From Ruminococcus sp. (GTDB lineage Bacteria > Bacillota > Clostridia > Lachnospirales > Lachnospiraceae): a stretch of 49,531 nucleotides of DNA. This document shows, one piece after another, positions 35,934 to 45,445 of the stretch (its first letter is position 1; every line of letters starts with the position of its first letter). Under the pieces are notes generated by a model. That model did not search any database and was not told the DNA's origin. It was given only the letters and a program-made list of their open reading frames with translations. Location: NCBI GenBank assembly GCA_020024635.1, contig JAHHTL010000013.1, positions 1 to 49,531 of the forward strand, in the 5' to 3' direction. The translations under genes were made by a program, and so were the position numbers.

Positions 35934-36383
35934 CTACTGCAAAAACTTCTTAAGTTCCGCCATAAATGTATTCACGTCTTTAAATTCTCGATACACCGAT
36001 GCAAATCTTACATACGCCACAGGATCTAGTGTACGAAGCTTATCCATAACAATTTCTCCAATTTTGCTACTTGGAATTTCTCTTTCTTCCATGTTGAAAA
36101 TCTCTAATTCTACATCATCAATTGTTCTTTGGATGTCGGATGCCGAGACGGGCCTTTTATAGCAGGCACTTAAAACTCCATGCTCGATTTTCGCACGGTC
36201 ATATTGCTCTCTATTATTATCTTTTTTGATCACAATAAGCGGAATTGTCTCCACTTTTTCGTAGGTTGTAAAACGCTTTCCACACACATCACAGGCACGT
36301 CTTCTACGTATGCAGCTTTTATCTTCTGCTGGTCTTGAATCAATTACTTTTGTGTCCGGATTTCCACAATATGGGCATTTCAT
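35934..36383 (-). CDS. nrdR: NrdR ribonucleotide reductase repressor
   Basis: This 149-residue regulator has a zinc ribbon (Cys3, Cys6, Cys31, Cys34) and an ATP-cone domain (about 49-139) with PLIVIKKDNNREQYDRAKIE. It senses ATP/dATP and represses ribonucleotide reductase genes. No reductase gene is in the window. Length is normal. Confidence 0.97.
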   Translation of the reverse strand: MKCPYCGNPDTKVIDSRPAEDKSCIRRRRACDVCGKRFTTYEKVETIPLIVIKKDNNREQYDRAKIEHGVLSACYKRPVSASDIQRTIDDVELEIFNMEEREIPSSKIGEIVMDKLRTLDPVAYVRFASVYREFKDVNTFMAELKKFLQ

Positions 36384-36429
36384 GATGTACTCCGCCTTTC
36401 TTTTTTCTAGTATTTATTATACACAACTC

Positions 36430-36693
36430 TTATATTTTTTGCAAAAAATTTTCTTCGCATATTTCAACCAAAACAATATCCGGACCAATTTTTTTGATAC
36501 ATCTCCAAGGGATCACATATTCACTATCCGTCCCTAGAAATCCACAAACTCTTCCGGGACCTGGAACAATAATTGCCTGCACACAGCCATCGCAGACATT
36601 TAGCACAAGATCTACAATACACCCTAGTTTTTTACAGTTACAGATATTGATTACTTCTTTTTCTTTCAATTCACATAACCGAATTTCACTCAT
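36430..36693 (-). CDS. YlmC/YmxH family protein (PRC-barrel)
   Basis: This 87-residue single-domain protein of the YlmC/YmxH family is common near sporulation genes in Firmicutes. MSEIRLCELKEKEVINICN at the N-terminus and IPWRCIKKIGPDIVLVEI near the end are typical of the PRC-barrel fold. The function is not established. It is upstream of nrdR in the same direction. Confidence 0.85.
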   Translation of the reverse strand: MSEIRLCELKEKEVINICNCKKLGCIVDLVLNVCDGCVQAIIVPGPGRVCGFLGTDSEYVIPWRCIKKIGPDIVLVEICEENFLQKI

Positions 36694-36814
36694 GCTCCCA
36701 TCCCTCTTCTATCATCTGGTCCTGATTTACTATATGTTCTTCTTCGCAAAAAGGAACCTCTTTCACTCTCGAAAAAAATAAGATATAATGGTGGTGATTG
36801 GAGGTGAAATCACA

Positions 36815-37192
36815 ATGAAAGAAACAATTCTATTATTTAATATTCCTGAAAAAGACAAACGTCTAAAGCTGGAAATGGCTCTATTCCCTTTACATGTAAA
36901 AATCAAATATGTAAAACCCGAAGAATACCATCAGAAATTAGGAACACTCGCCGGTGTGAAAGAAATCCCTGTATCAAATGACACTTATACAGGAGAGGAA
37001 CTACCTGCTACGATGCTTGTGTTTGCCTTTTTACCTGATCAAAAATTAAACCAGGCTCTATATGCACTGAAAAAAAGTGGTGTAGGACCGATTCCATATA
37101 AAGCGGTCCTTACACCAACAAATCAATTTTGGACACCACTTGAATGTTTTGAAGAAATTCAAAAAGAACATCATGCCATGTCCAATCAATAA
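36815..37192 (+). CDS. DUF3783-like small protein
   Basis: The product has 125 residues from the ATG at 36815, which follows GGAGGTG. A TATAAT box at 36784-36789 gives a short leader, but the -35 is poor. The start KETILLFNIPEKDKRLKLE and the central ATMLVFAFLPDQKLNQAL resemble DUF3783 proteins of clostridia. There are no TM helices or catalytic motifs. It converges on the ABC exporter gene with only 3 bases between stops and no terminator. Function unknown. Confidence 0.7.
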   Translation: MKETILLFNIPEKDKRLKLEMALFPLHVKIKYVKPEEYHQKLGTLAGVKEIPVSNDTYTGEELPATMLVFAFLPDQKLNQALYALKKSGVGPIPYKAVLTPTNQFWTPLECFEEIQKEHHAMSNQ

Positions 37193-37195
37193 TAT

Positions 37196-38935
37196 TTAAT
37201 TTGCAAACTGACTTTCATACAATTCTTTGTAAAAACCATTTCGGGATAATAGCTCTTCATGTGTGCCTTGTTCCACGATGTTTCCATCTTTCATGACAAG
37301 AATAAGGTCTGCTTCCCGAATGGTTGAAAGTCTATGAGCAACGATAAAGGTGGTTCTTCCTTTCATCATTTTCTGAAATGCTTTTTGTATTTTAACTTCC
37401 GTTCTTGTATCAATGGATGAGGTTGCTTCATCTAGGATTAAAATAGGTGGAAGTTTCAACATCACTCTGGCAATACATAGCAACTGTTTTTCTCCTTGTG
37501 AAAGATTTCCGCCATCTTCTGCAAGGATTGTGTCATATCCTTGTTCCATTCTCGTTATAAAGCTGTGCGCATGAGCCGCTTTCGCAGCTTCTATAATCTC
37601 TTGTCTTGTAGCATGTTCTTTCCCGTAAGCGATATTTTCTGCGATCGTCCCTGCCTTTAGCCAAGTATCCTGAAGAACCATCCCATAATTTTTTCTTAAA
37701 CATTCCCGATTGATAGAACGAATATCTAGATCATCGAAAAGAATCGTTCCTTGATCTACTTCATAGAATCTTAGCAAAAGATTGATCAAAGTTGTCTTTC
37801 CACAACCTGTTGGCCCCACAATTGCCACTTTCTCTCCCTTTTTGACTTTCAGATTAATATTTTGAAGAAGCTTTTTCTCTTTATCGTAAGAAAATGACAC
37901 GTTCTTAAATTCTACCTTTCCGTCCATTTGAGAAACTTCTAATTCTCCCTCTTCCTTTTCTACTGTCGGAGTTTCCTCTATAAATTGAAATACTCTTTCT
38001 GCACAGGCAATGGAATTTTGCAATTCTGCAATCACACTTGAGATTTCATTAAATGGTTTTGTATATTGATTTGCATAACTTAAAAAACAAGACAGTTGAC
38101 CAACACTGATTCTACCTGCCATAGCCGCAAAGGCTCCTGTGATTCCTACTCCTGTATAGACAAGTCCATTGACAAATCTAGTGCTTGGATTTGTAATGGA
38201 AGAAAAAAAGGTTGCCCTTAAACTTGCCTGTTCTAGTTTCTGATTCAACGTCTCAAAGCGCTCCATTGCACACGCCTCATAGCCAAATGCACGGATCAGT
38301 TTCTGGTTTCCCGCCATTTCATTGATAAACGAAGTTAATTCTGCCCGAATCTCAGACTGTGCCTGAAACATTCGATAAGTACGTTTGGCAATGAATCCTG
38401 CTACAAAAAAAGAAAGTGGGGTAATCACGATCACTACCATAGAAATCATACCATTCATACGAAGCATAAAATATAAGGTTCCGATAATGGTTAGGATTCC
38501 GGTAAAAAACTGCGTAAATCCCATCAAAAGCCCTTCACAAAATTGCTCCACATCGCTAATGATCCTGCTGATTATTTCTCCTTTTGGTGTCTGATCTACA
38601 TACGATACGGTAAGTTTCGTAAGTTGATCAAATGCACGAATTCTGATTTCTTTCACCACTCGGTAAGTAATGGTATAGTTACAATAATTCATCAACCATT
38701 GCGCCAAAGCCGTTATAAGCACCACCACTGCAAGAATTTTCAGTATATATAAAATTTTGGAAAATTGTACCGCCCCTTGTCCAACCGCATAATCGATGGC
38801 CTCGCCGGTAAGAATTGGTGCATACAATGTTAAAGCAACGGAACACGCGGCTGCCAGCAACGAGCAAGAAAAAGAAAAGAAGGAAGGTTTTATAAAATGG
38901 ATGATCTTTTTTAACACATTGTATTTTTTTCTCAT
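37196..38935 (-). CDS. Heterodimeric ABC exporter, catalytic subunit
   Basis: The product has 579 residues: six TM helices (1-320) and one ATPase domain. Walker A is GPTGCGKTT, Walker B LILDEATSSID, and the H-loop VAHRLST, all intact. The signature is LSQGEKQ, a damaged LSGGQ. This is the TM288-type half of a heterodimer whose good ATP site uses this subunit's Walker motifs with the partner's LSGGQ. It overlaps the partner gene by 4 bases. It probably exports drugs or lipophilic molecules. Confidence 0.92.
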   Translation of the reverse strand: MRKKYNVLKKIIHFIKPSFFSFSCSLLAAACSVALTLYAPILTGEAIDYAVGQGAVQFSKILYILKILAVVVLITALAQWLMNYCNYTITYRVVKEIRIRAFDQLTKLTVSYVDQTPKGEIISRIISDVEQFCEGLLMGFTQFFTGILTIIGTLYFMLRMNGMISMVVIVITPLSFFVAGFIAKRTYRMFQAQSEIRAELTSFINEMAGNQKLIRAFGYEACAMERFETLNQKLEQASLRATFFSSITNPSTRFVNGLVYTGVGITGAFAAMAGRISVGQLSCFLSYANQYTKPFNEISSVIAELQNSIACAERVFQFIEETPTVEKEEGELEVSQMDGKVEFKNVSFSYDKEKKLLQNINLKVKKGEKVAIVGPTGCGKTTLINLLLRFYEVDQGTILFDDLDIRSINRECLRKNYGMVLQDTWLKAGTIAENIAYGKEHATRQEIIEAAKAAHAHSFITRMEQGYDTILAEDGGNLSQGEKQLLCIARVMLKLPPILILDEATSSIDTRTEVKIQKAFQKMMKGRTTFIVAHRLSTIREADLILVMKDGNIVEQGTHEELLSRNGFYKELYESQFAN

Positions 38936-40665
38936 TTCTCTTCCTCCTCATTTTCCAGCAACTGGGAAGCACAAATTTCTTGATATACCGGACACTCTTT
39001 CAAAAGTTTCTCATGAGTGTCATACCCTGCTAGTTCCCCATTTTCCAAAACCATAATTCGATCTGCATGCATCACCGATGCAGCTCTTTGGGAAACAACA
39101 AATATGGTACACTTCCCTTTCATTTTTTGCAATTCTTCTCTGATTTTTCGCTCCGTTGAAAAATCTAATGCAGAGGTGCTATCATCAAAAATTAAAATTT
39201 TCGGTTGACCTGCAAGGGCCCTTGCAATTGTAAGTCTCTGTCGTTGTCCTCCGGAAAGATTTTTTCCTTCTTCTTGAATCATCCAATCAAGACCCTTTCC
39301 TTTTTTCTCTACAAATTCCCAAGCCTGAGCTTGCTTTAGTGCTTGTATTATATTGTCATCACAAAGATTCTCTCTCCCCATTTTTATATTTTCTCGTATA
39401 CTTCCACGAAATAATACTGTCTTTTGAGGAACCAGTCCCATGTTTTCTCGAAGCACCTTTTGATTCCACAACTGCACGTCCATCCCTTCTACCAAAACGC
39501 TTCCGGCATTTGCCTTGTACAAGGCCGGAATTAAATGGATCAACGAACTTTTTCCTGCCCCAGTACTACCAATGATCCCGATCATTTCCCCTGACTTTAT
39601 TTTTGCAGAAAAATTTGATAATATTGGAACTTTACTGCCTTCATAAGAAAACTTTACCTGTTCAAATTGAACCTCCCAGGCTCCCTTCGTTGATTTTGGC
39701 TCATAAGTTCCTTCGGCTCTTTCCACAGGAAGCGCAAACACCTCCTGTATTCGTCCTGCCGATGCCATCGCTTTCGTGTAGGAAACAATAAGGTTTGCAA
39801 GGGCAACCAAGGCCAGTAGGATTTGACTCATATAATTGACCAATGCAACCACTTCTCCTTGAGTAAGAATGCCGTCATATACTTGCTTTCCCCCCAGCCA
39901 TACCACAAAAATAATCCCTATATTTACGATCACATACGTTAGAGGATTCATAATTGCAGAAATTCTTCCCGATCGCTGCTGCAAATACTCCAGCTGTTCA
40001 CTTTTTTCTTGAAACTCTTTACATTCCTTTTCCTGTGTTCCAAATGCACGTACAATACGAATGCCCGTCAGATTTTCTCTTGTAGAACTAAGAACCCCCT
40101 CCAAAGACTTTTGTACCTTTTTATACAAGGGAATGGTAACCATAATAATTCCAAAAATGACAAGCGCCAATGCCGGAACAATCAAGAGAAACACAAGCCC
40201 CATCTTCACCTGAATCCGGAAAGCCATCAAAAGGGCTCCCATCACAATAAAGGGCGATCTTAGAAACAAGCGTAAAACAAGATTAACCCCTGTTTGTACT
40301 TGATTAATATCGCTGGTCATACGAACAATCAATGTATCGTTCCCCACTTGATCAATCTGCCCATAAGAAAGTGTTTCAATCTTAGAAAACATTGCTGTTC
40401 GAAGTTCTCTTCCAAATCCTGTTGCTGCTTTTGCCGCAAAATACTGCGCAGAAATCGAACACACCAGCCCTAAAATTCCAAAAATCACTAAAATCGCACA
40501 AGTTTTCCACACAAACATCGTATTTTTTTCGGTAATTCCTATATCGATCATCCGTGCAACAATCACGGGAACAATCAATTCAAATACTGCCTCTAGTAAC
40601 TTGAACAAAGGTCCGGTAATGCTTTCCTTCCAATAATTTTTAAGATAAGGTAATAGATTTATCAA
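38932..40665 (-). CDS. Heterodimeric ABC exporter, degenerate-site subunit
   Basis: The product has 577 residues: six TM helices and one ATPase domain. Walker A (GSTGAGKSS) and signature LSGGQRQR are intact, but Walker B reads LIFDDSTSALD with Asp in place of the catalytic Glu, and the H-loop His is Gln (VSQRAAS). These are the changes seen in the TM287-like subunit of asymmetric exporters. It is the first gene of the pair. Confidence 0.92.
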   Translation of the reverse strand: MINLLPYLKNYWKESITGPLFKLLEAVFELIVPVIVARMIDIGITEKNTMFVWKTCAILVIFGILGLVCSISAQYFAAKAATGFGRELRTAMFSKIETLSYGQIDQVGNDTLIVRMTSDINQVQTGVNLVLRLFLRSPFIVMGALLMAFRIQVKMGLVFLLIVPALALVIFGIIMVTIPLYKKVQKSLEGVLSSTRENLTGIRIVRAFGTQEKECKEFQEKSEQLEYLQQRSGRISAIMNPLTYVIVNIGIIFVVWLGGKQVYDGILTQGEVVALVNYMSQILLALVALANLIVSYTKAMASAGRIQEVFALPVERAEGTYEPKSTKGAWEVQFEQVKFSYEGSKVPILSNFSAKIKSGEMIGIIGSTGAGKSSLIHLIPALYKANAGSVLVEGMDVQLWNQKVLRENMGLVPQKTVLFRGSIRENIKMGRENLCDDNIIQALKQAQAWEFVEKKGKGLDWMIQEEGKNLSGGQRQRLTIARALAGQPKILIFDDSTSALDFSTERKIREELQKMKGKCTIFVVSQRAASVMHADRIMVLENGELAGYDTHEKLLKECPVYQEICASQLLENEEEEK

Positions 40666-40727
40666 TTTTATTTCCTCCCCTCTCTATCTTCCATGATTTA
40701 TTGTAGCAGACCACTTTGGGATTGTCA

Positions 40728-40756
40728 TTGCTTAATTATCTTTTCTCTACTATAAT
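40728..40756 (+). promoter_or_regulatory. Promoter of the DUF975/CmpB-like gene
   Basis: TTGCTT (40728-40733) and TATAAT (40751-40756) are 17 bases apart on the plus strand. The ribosome site AAAGGAG and the ATG follow within 25 bases. Confidence 0.7.
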
Positions 40757-40779
40757 GTACGTAGGAAAGGAGAGCTCTT

Positions 40780-42348
40780 ATGTGGAAAACATCTGATCTT
40801 AAGAAAAAAGCTAGACGCTCTATGAAATATAATTTTAAACGTATGGTATCCGTATGTTTTCTTATTGCGATGCTTACAACTGCTTATACGTCTTCCACTT
40901 TTTTCATTCATCACTACAACTCAAACAGCCAGGACTTCTCTATTTGCGAATTGACTGGAAATGCCCCTACTTCACAGATCATAGAAGATACATTGGAACA
41001 GCTTGTGGATAAACAACTGCCTGTTTTTCATTCTTTTTTTGGCTATTTCTCTACATTACTGCTTGATCTTTATGTCAGCGGGCGTTCCATTATTTTTTCG
41101 ATCATTAAGGCCATGCACACTTTGCTGTTTCGAGAATTTGAATGGGTTTCTGTATTTGTACTGGCAGGAGTATTCCTTGCATTCCTATACCAATATTTTA
41201 TTGCAAATATTTTATTGATCGGTGAAAAGCGTTATTTTCTAGAAGCCAAAAACTATCCTGATACAAAAATCAGCAAACTATTTTATCTTTTTAAATTAAG
41301 ATATTTACATAACCCAATCTGGGTAATGTTTTGTCGCTCCATGTATCAGATATTATGGAATCTGACGATCGTTGGTGGTGTCATAAAACATTATGAATAC
41401 AGCATGATTCCCTACATTCTTGCAGAAAATCCAGCCATTGACTGTGAAAAAGCGTTTCATCTATCGAAGCAACTTATGAAGGGGAATAAATTTCATATGT
41501 TTCGGATGCATCTTTCCTTTATTCACTGGCGTTTGTTGTCTTTTTTTACCTTTGGTCTTGTGAATCTATTCTTCACAAACGTTTATGTACAGGCATCTGA
41601 TGCAGAATTATACATGATTCTTCGTAAAAAATATGTTCGTTTTCGTCTTCCTGGCTATGAACTGTTTAACGACCCCATCCTTGAGACTGTTCCGTCAGAA
41701 GATGAACTACTGATCAGCAAGGCGCTTTACGATGATTCTGAAGGACCTTATACACAAATATCCTACTTTGAACCAAATCAATATCCTTTATTTTTGTATT
41801 CCATTCAACCACCAAAAAGTGCTGTAAAACCAGTCTGGAATAAAGACCGTGTGTACGATCTGCCAACTTTACTGTTTATCTTTTTTGTATTTTCCATTTG
41901 GGGATGGGTGTTTGAAACCTGTATGTTCCTGACAAGAGAGGGCGTATTTTCCAATCATGGACTTTTAATTGGACCTTGGATGCCCTTATATGGTATGTGT
42001 GGTGTTTTCATATTAAAATTTGTGCAAAAGATTTCTCATTTACCGATTTTATCTTTTTTATCGATTATGACCATTTATTCGGTTTTGGAATATGCACTAA
42101 ACTGGCTCATGAAAACGAATTGGAAAATAAGCCTTCTCACCTATAACGGCTACTTTATGAATCTAAATGCTCATACGTTCCTTGGAGGTTCCATTTTCTT
42201 TGCACTCCTTGGCTGCGCTTTCTTGTATTATCTTGCACCAAAGTGTGCCGATTATTTTTCTTTCCTCTCTAAAAAGCGGAAAACGATCTTGCTATCCATT
42301 TTAAGCATCTTATTTATAATTGATGTTATTTGTACCTTTTTGTTTTAA
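40780..42348 (+). CDS. Fused DUF975-like and CmpB-like membrane protein
   Basis: The product has 522 residues; AAAGGAG precedes the start. The first about 300 residues begin KTSDLKKKARRSMKYNF and have several TM helices with long loops, like DUF975 proteins. From about 360 to 510 four to five TM helices carry the PF06541 (putative ABC permease, CmpB) pattern: FSIWGWVFETCMF, LIGPWMPLYG and LNAHTFLGG. The two parts are usually separate, or the second stands alone. No ATPase partner is adjacent, so a transport role is doubtful. Confidence 0.75.
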   Translation: MWKTSDLKKKARRSMKYNFKRMVSVCFLIAMLTTAYTSSTFFIHHYNSNSQDFSICELTGNAPTSQIIEDTLEQLVDKQLPVFHSFFGYFSTLLLDLYVSGRSIIFSIIKAMHTLLFREFEWVSVFVLAGVFLAFLYQYFIANILLIGEKRYFLEAKNYPDTKISKLFYLFKLRYLHNPIWVMFCRSMYQILWNLTIVGGVIKHYEYSMIPYILAENPAIDCEKAFHLSKQLMKGNKFHMFRMHLSFIHWRLLSFFTFGLVNLFFTNVYVQASDAELYMILRKKYVRFRLPGYELFNDPILETVPSEDELLISKALYDDSEGPYTQISYFEPNQYPLFLYSIQPPKSAVKPVWNKDRVYDLPTLLFIFFVFSIWGWVFETCMFLTREGVFSNHGLLIGPWMPLYGMCGVFILKFVQKISHLPILSFLSIMTIYSVLEYALNWLMKTNWKISLLTYNGYFMNLNAHTFLGGSIFFALLGCAFLYYLAPKCADYFSFLSKKRKTILLSILSILFIIDVICTFLF

Positions 42349-42380
42349 AACATATCTTTCTATTTGATCACTACAACAAA

Positions 42381-42411
42381 GAAGTGAGGACCGCGTCGCG
42401 ATCCTCACTTC
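42381..42411. terminator. Terminator between the CmpB-like gene and the helicase gene
   Basis: A 10-bp perfect stem GAAGTGAGGA/TCCTCACTTC with a GC-rich 11-base loop lies between two convergent genes. On the minus strand it is followed by TTTGTTG, so it mainly serves the helicase gene; it may work both ways. Confidence 0.75.
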
Positions 42412-42426
42412 CTGTGTTCCAACTTT

Positions 42427-44010
42427 CTATCGTGCGTTTGCCGGCTCTATGGCAATAGATTTTCCTTTAATTTTTGTCTGATTCATTGCTTTTAAAACAG
42501 CCTTTGTGTACTCTCTTGGCACTTCCACAAACGTATATTTATCATACATATCGATGGTTCCGATCAATTTTCCGGGAATTCCACTTTCTCCTGCAATGGC
42601 GCCTACGATATCCCCCGGCTTTGCTTTATTTTTCTTTCCAATGTTGATAAATAAGCGTACCATTCCAGCTTCTTCCGCTCCGGTGTCTGCATATTCTTCT
42701 GCTTCTTTTTCTTGCTTTGTTTCACCCATAGACAATTTTAGAAACGCTGCGGCAAGATCCATCGCTGTATAATCAGAAGTATTTACTTTATTTTCAATCA
42801 CTTGGATCCATTTCGTAAGATCCTCTGCCTGCATAACTTCTTCTACTTCTCTTAAAATATTTTCCACCTTTGTTCTTGCCACATCTTTTAATGATGGTAC
42901 CTTTTGTGCATAAATTTTTGTTTTACAGTAACGCTGAATTTCTTTCAGTTTGTATACTTCTTTTCCTGTTACAAAGGAAAAAGATCGACCAACTCTTCCT
43001 GCTCTTCCCGTTCTTCCAATTCGATGCACATAATATTCTTCATCTTGTGGAAGATCATAGTTAAACACTGCTTCCACTTCATCAACGTCAATTCCTCTGG
43101 CTGCAACATCTGTTGCCACAAGAATCGTGGTACTTCCATTTCGAAAGCCTTGCATTACTCGATCACGTTGTGCCTGCTTTAAATCTCCATGAAGTCCTGC
43201 AACAGAAAATCCTCTTCCCAACAGTCCATTTACAAGAACGTCTACCTGTTTTTTGGTATTACAAAATACAACAGATAACTTTGGTCTATAAATATCAAGA
43301 AGTCTTGCCAGAACTTCCTCTTTATTTTTGCTCTTCACTTCATAATAAAACTGCTCAATATTCTGAACGGTAAGCTCTTTTTTTGTCACTTTGATCAGTT
43401 CTGCATGATTTTGAAATTTCTTCGTGATTTCTAGGATTGGTCTTGGCATCGTTGCAGAGAAAAGTACTGTTTGACGCTCCGTTGGAACTCCTTCTAGAAT
43501 CGTTTCTATATCTTCACGAAATCCCATATTTAACATCTCGTCTGCTTCATCTAAAACAACCGTATGCACATGCTTCATCTTAATTGTTTTTCTACGCATA
43601 TGATCCATCACTCGCCCTGGAGTACCGATCATAATCTGCACACCACTTTTCAACAGACGAATCTGTTTTACAATCTCCTGTCCGCCATATACTGGTAACA
43701 CTTTGATTCCATGCATATATTTTGCTAAATTTCTAATTTCTTGAGCTACTTGAATGGCAAGTTCTCTGGTTGGACAAAGAACCACCGCCTGTAGTTTTTT
43801 ACTCTTTGGATCTATTTTTTGCAGGAGCGGAATTCCAAATGCCGCTGTTTTTCCTGTTCCTGTCTGGGCCTGTCCGATAAGATCTTTTCCTGAACACATC
43901 ACTGGAATTGCTTTTGCCTGAATTGGAGAAGCTTCTTCAAATCCCATATCTTCAATTGCGCGCAGAATCTCTGGGTACAAACCTAATTCTTCAAATTTAA
44001 TTTCTTGCAT
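42427..44010 (-). CDS. deaD: DEAD-box RNA helicase with DbpA-type RNA-binding domain
   Basis: This 527-residue ATP-dependent RNA helicase is of the DeaD/CsdA type. The motifs are AQTGTGKT (I), PTRELA (Ia), DEAD in VLDEADEML (II), SAT (III) and HRIGRTGRAGR (VI). A DbpA-like domain fills about 450-527 (MVRLFINIGKKNKAKPGDI). It likely helps ribosome assembly or RNA turnover, often at low temperature. A strong promoter at 44053-44081 precedes it. Confidence 0.93.
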   Translation of the reverse strand: MQEIKFEELGLYPEILRAIEDMGFEEASPIQAKAIPVMCSGKDLIGQAQTGTGKTAAFGIPLLQKIDPKSKKLQAVVLCPTRELAIQVAQEIRNLAKYMHGIKVLPVYGGQEIVKQIRLLKSGVQIMIGTPGRVMDHMRRKTIKMKHVHTVVLDEADEMLNMGFREDIETILEGVPTERQTVLFSATMPRPILEITKKFQNHAELIKVTKKELTVQNIEQFYYEVKSKNKEEVLARLLDIYRPKLSVVFCNTKKQVDVLVNGLLGRGFSVAGLHGDLKQAQRDRVMQGFRNGSTTILVATDVAARGIDVDEVEAVFNYDLPQDEEYYVHRIGRTGRAGRVGRSFSFVTGKEVYKLKEIQRYCKTKIYAQKVPSLKDVARTKVENILREVEEVMQAEDLTKWIQVIENKVNTSDYTAMDLAAAFLKLSMGETKQEKEAEEYADTGAEEAGMVRLFINIGKKNKAKPGDIVGAIAGESGIPGKLIGTIDMYDKYTFVEVPREYTKAVLKAMNQTKIKGKSIAIEPANAR

Positions 44011-44052
44011 ATAACTCCTTTTTCTCTTTGTAATTTCAAGTTTAACTTTCGT

Positions 44053-44081
44053 ATCATATCAAACAATAAAAAAGATGTCAA
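44053..44081 (-). promoter_or_regulatory. Promoter of the DEAD-box helicase gene
   Basis: The minus strand has TTGACA (44076-44081) and TATGAT (44053-44058) with a 17-base spacer, 43 bases before the ATG. Confidence 0.75.
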
Positions 44082-44219
44082 TTTTTAAGTTCTTTTTTTC
44101 CTTCTTTTTCCTGTATGTCCTTGCATTTTCTGTTTCACTGATGTAATATACATATATAGTTAATCTAGTTTTTAATACTATATGTTGTGTTTTTGTTTTC
44201 AAGGAGGTGTCATTTTGTC

Positions 44220-44876
44220 ATGAAAACTCATTCTATTAAAGATCCCGGAAGTGCAATTACCCATTTCATAGGCATGTTAATGGCTATCTTTGCCGTTGTT
44301 CCTCTATTACTCAAAGCCGCAGGAGAACCCGATCCTGTGTACATGATCGCCCTTACCGTATACGCTATAAGCCTGATTTTATTATACGCTGCAAGCACCA
44401 CCTATCATACCTTTGATCTTTCTAAGAAAGTAAATACCCGATTGAAAAAATGGGATCATATGATGATCTTTCTTCTGATCGCCGGAAGTTATACTCCAAT
44501 TTGCCTTCTCGTTCTTGATCAGCCTACCGGATATTTTATGCTTGCCCTTGTTTGGAGCATTGCTGTAATTGGAATTCTAATCAAAGCGTTTTGGGTATTC
44601 TGCCCAAAATGGGTGTCCTCCCTCCTTTATATTGGCATGGGATGGACTTGTGTACTTGCTTTTACACAATTACTCAATAATATGTCCCGACCTGCGTTTC
44701 TCTGGCTTTTGGCGGGAGGAATTATTTATACCATTGGTGGAGTGATCTATGCCTTAAAATTACCTGCTTTTGATAAAAGGCACAAAAATTTTGGAACCCA
44801 TGAAATTTTCCATTTATTTGTAATGGGTGGTAGTGCATGTCATTTTGTCGTAATGTATTCATTTTTACTTCCTTAA
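44220..44876 (+). CDS. Hemolysin III family (PAQR-like) membrane protein
   Basis: The product has 218 residues from the ATG at 44220; AAGGAGGTG lies about 10 nt upstream. A longer GTG start would place that ribosome site inside the gene. It has seven TM helices. The family motif residues are in DPGSAITHFIG near the start, YAASTTYHTF and a late GTHEIFHLFV, whose conserved His, Ser and Asp suggest a metal-binding membrane hydrolase fold. The true function of bacterial members is not settled. Confidence 0.88.
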   Translation: MKTHSIKDPGSAITHFIGMLMAIFAVVPLLLKAAGEPDPVYMIALTVYAISLILLYAASTTYHTFDLSKKVNTRLKKWDHMMIFLLIAGSYTPICLLVLDQPTGYFMLALVWSIAVIGILIKAFWVFCPKWVSSLLYIGMGWTCVLAFTQLLNNMSRPAFLWLLAGGIIYTIGGVIYALKLPAFDKRHKNFGTHEIFHLFVMGGSACHFVVMYSFLLP

Positions 44877-44918
44877 TTTAGGAACAACACCCCCACACAA
44901 CAGATGTTGCAAAAAGAA

Positions 44919-44949
44919 GCGCCCTATAAGGCTTAAACCTTATAGAGCG
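44919..44949. terminator. Bidirectional terminator between hlyIII-like and NUDIX genes
   Basis: A stem of about 12 bp, GCGCCCTATAAGG with CCTTATAGAGCGT, has a 6-base loop. A TTTTC run follows on the plus strand, and CTTCTTTTTG follows on the minus strand. It lies between two convergent genes. Confidence 0.8.
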
Positions 44950-44959
44950 TTTTCTCTCT

Positions 44960-45445
44960 TCATGAGTTCGCGCAATGATATTTTTTACCATCAATCGAAT
45001 AAGACAAAAGTCGATCCTGCTTATCGTAAACCAGCTTTAAAGAAAAAAATGGTCTTCCTTCTTCTAGCAATCGAAAGAAAATTTTATCTCCTTCCCATAA
45101 ATTCAGATCAAAAATATCTTTTTTCGCTACCCATTCTAATTCTCCTTCATCACACGGAATCGGAGTTCCTTCAAAGCCATCGGCTGTATATAAGGACATA
45201 TACTCTGTAACATCCTCTCCATATACAAAGGTTACAATTCCACGATATTGATAAGAAGTCAGCGTATATCCTGTTTCCTCTTTCACCTCTCGCAAAAGAC
45301 ATTCCTCTGGACTTTCCTGATATTCAAAATGTCCTCCAACGCCAATCCATTTGTCTTTATTAACATCATTTTTCTTCACGGTTCTATGTAACATAAGATA
45401 CTTGTCATCTCGTTCAATATAACATAATGTACTCAAACTTACCAT
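44960..45445 (-). CDS. NUDIX hydrolase
   Basis: This 161-residue pyrophosphohydrolase has a complete Nudix box from GHFEYQESPEECLLREVKEE to TGY (Gly, Glu, Arg-Glu, Glu-Glu all present). The first residues MVSLSTLCYIERDDKYLML resemble the 8-oxo-dGTP/MutT group. Its ATG overlaps the hydF stop by 7 bases, so it is translated with hydF. A shared function with hydrogenase maturation is not evident. Confidence 0.9.
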   Translation of the reverse strand: MVSLSTLCYIERDDKYLMLHRTVKKNDVNKDKWIGVGGHFEYQESPEECLLREVKEETGYTLTSYQYRGIVTFVYGEDVTEYMSLYTADGFEGTPIPCDEGELEWVAKKDIFDLNLWEGDKIFFRLLEEGRPFFSLKLVYDKQDRLLSYSIDGKKYHCANS

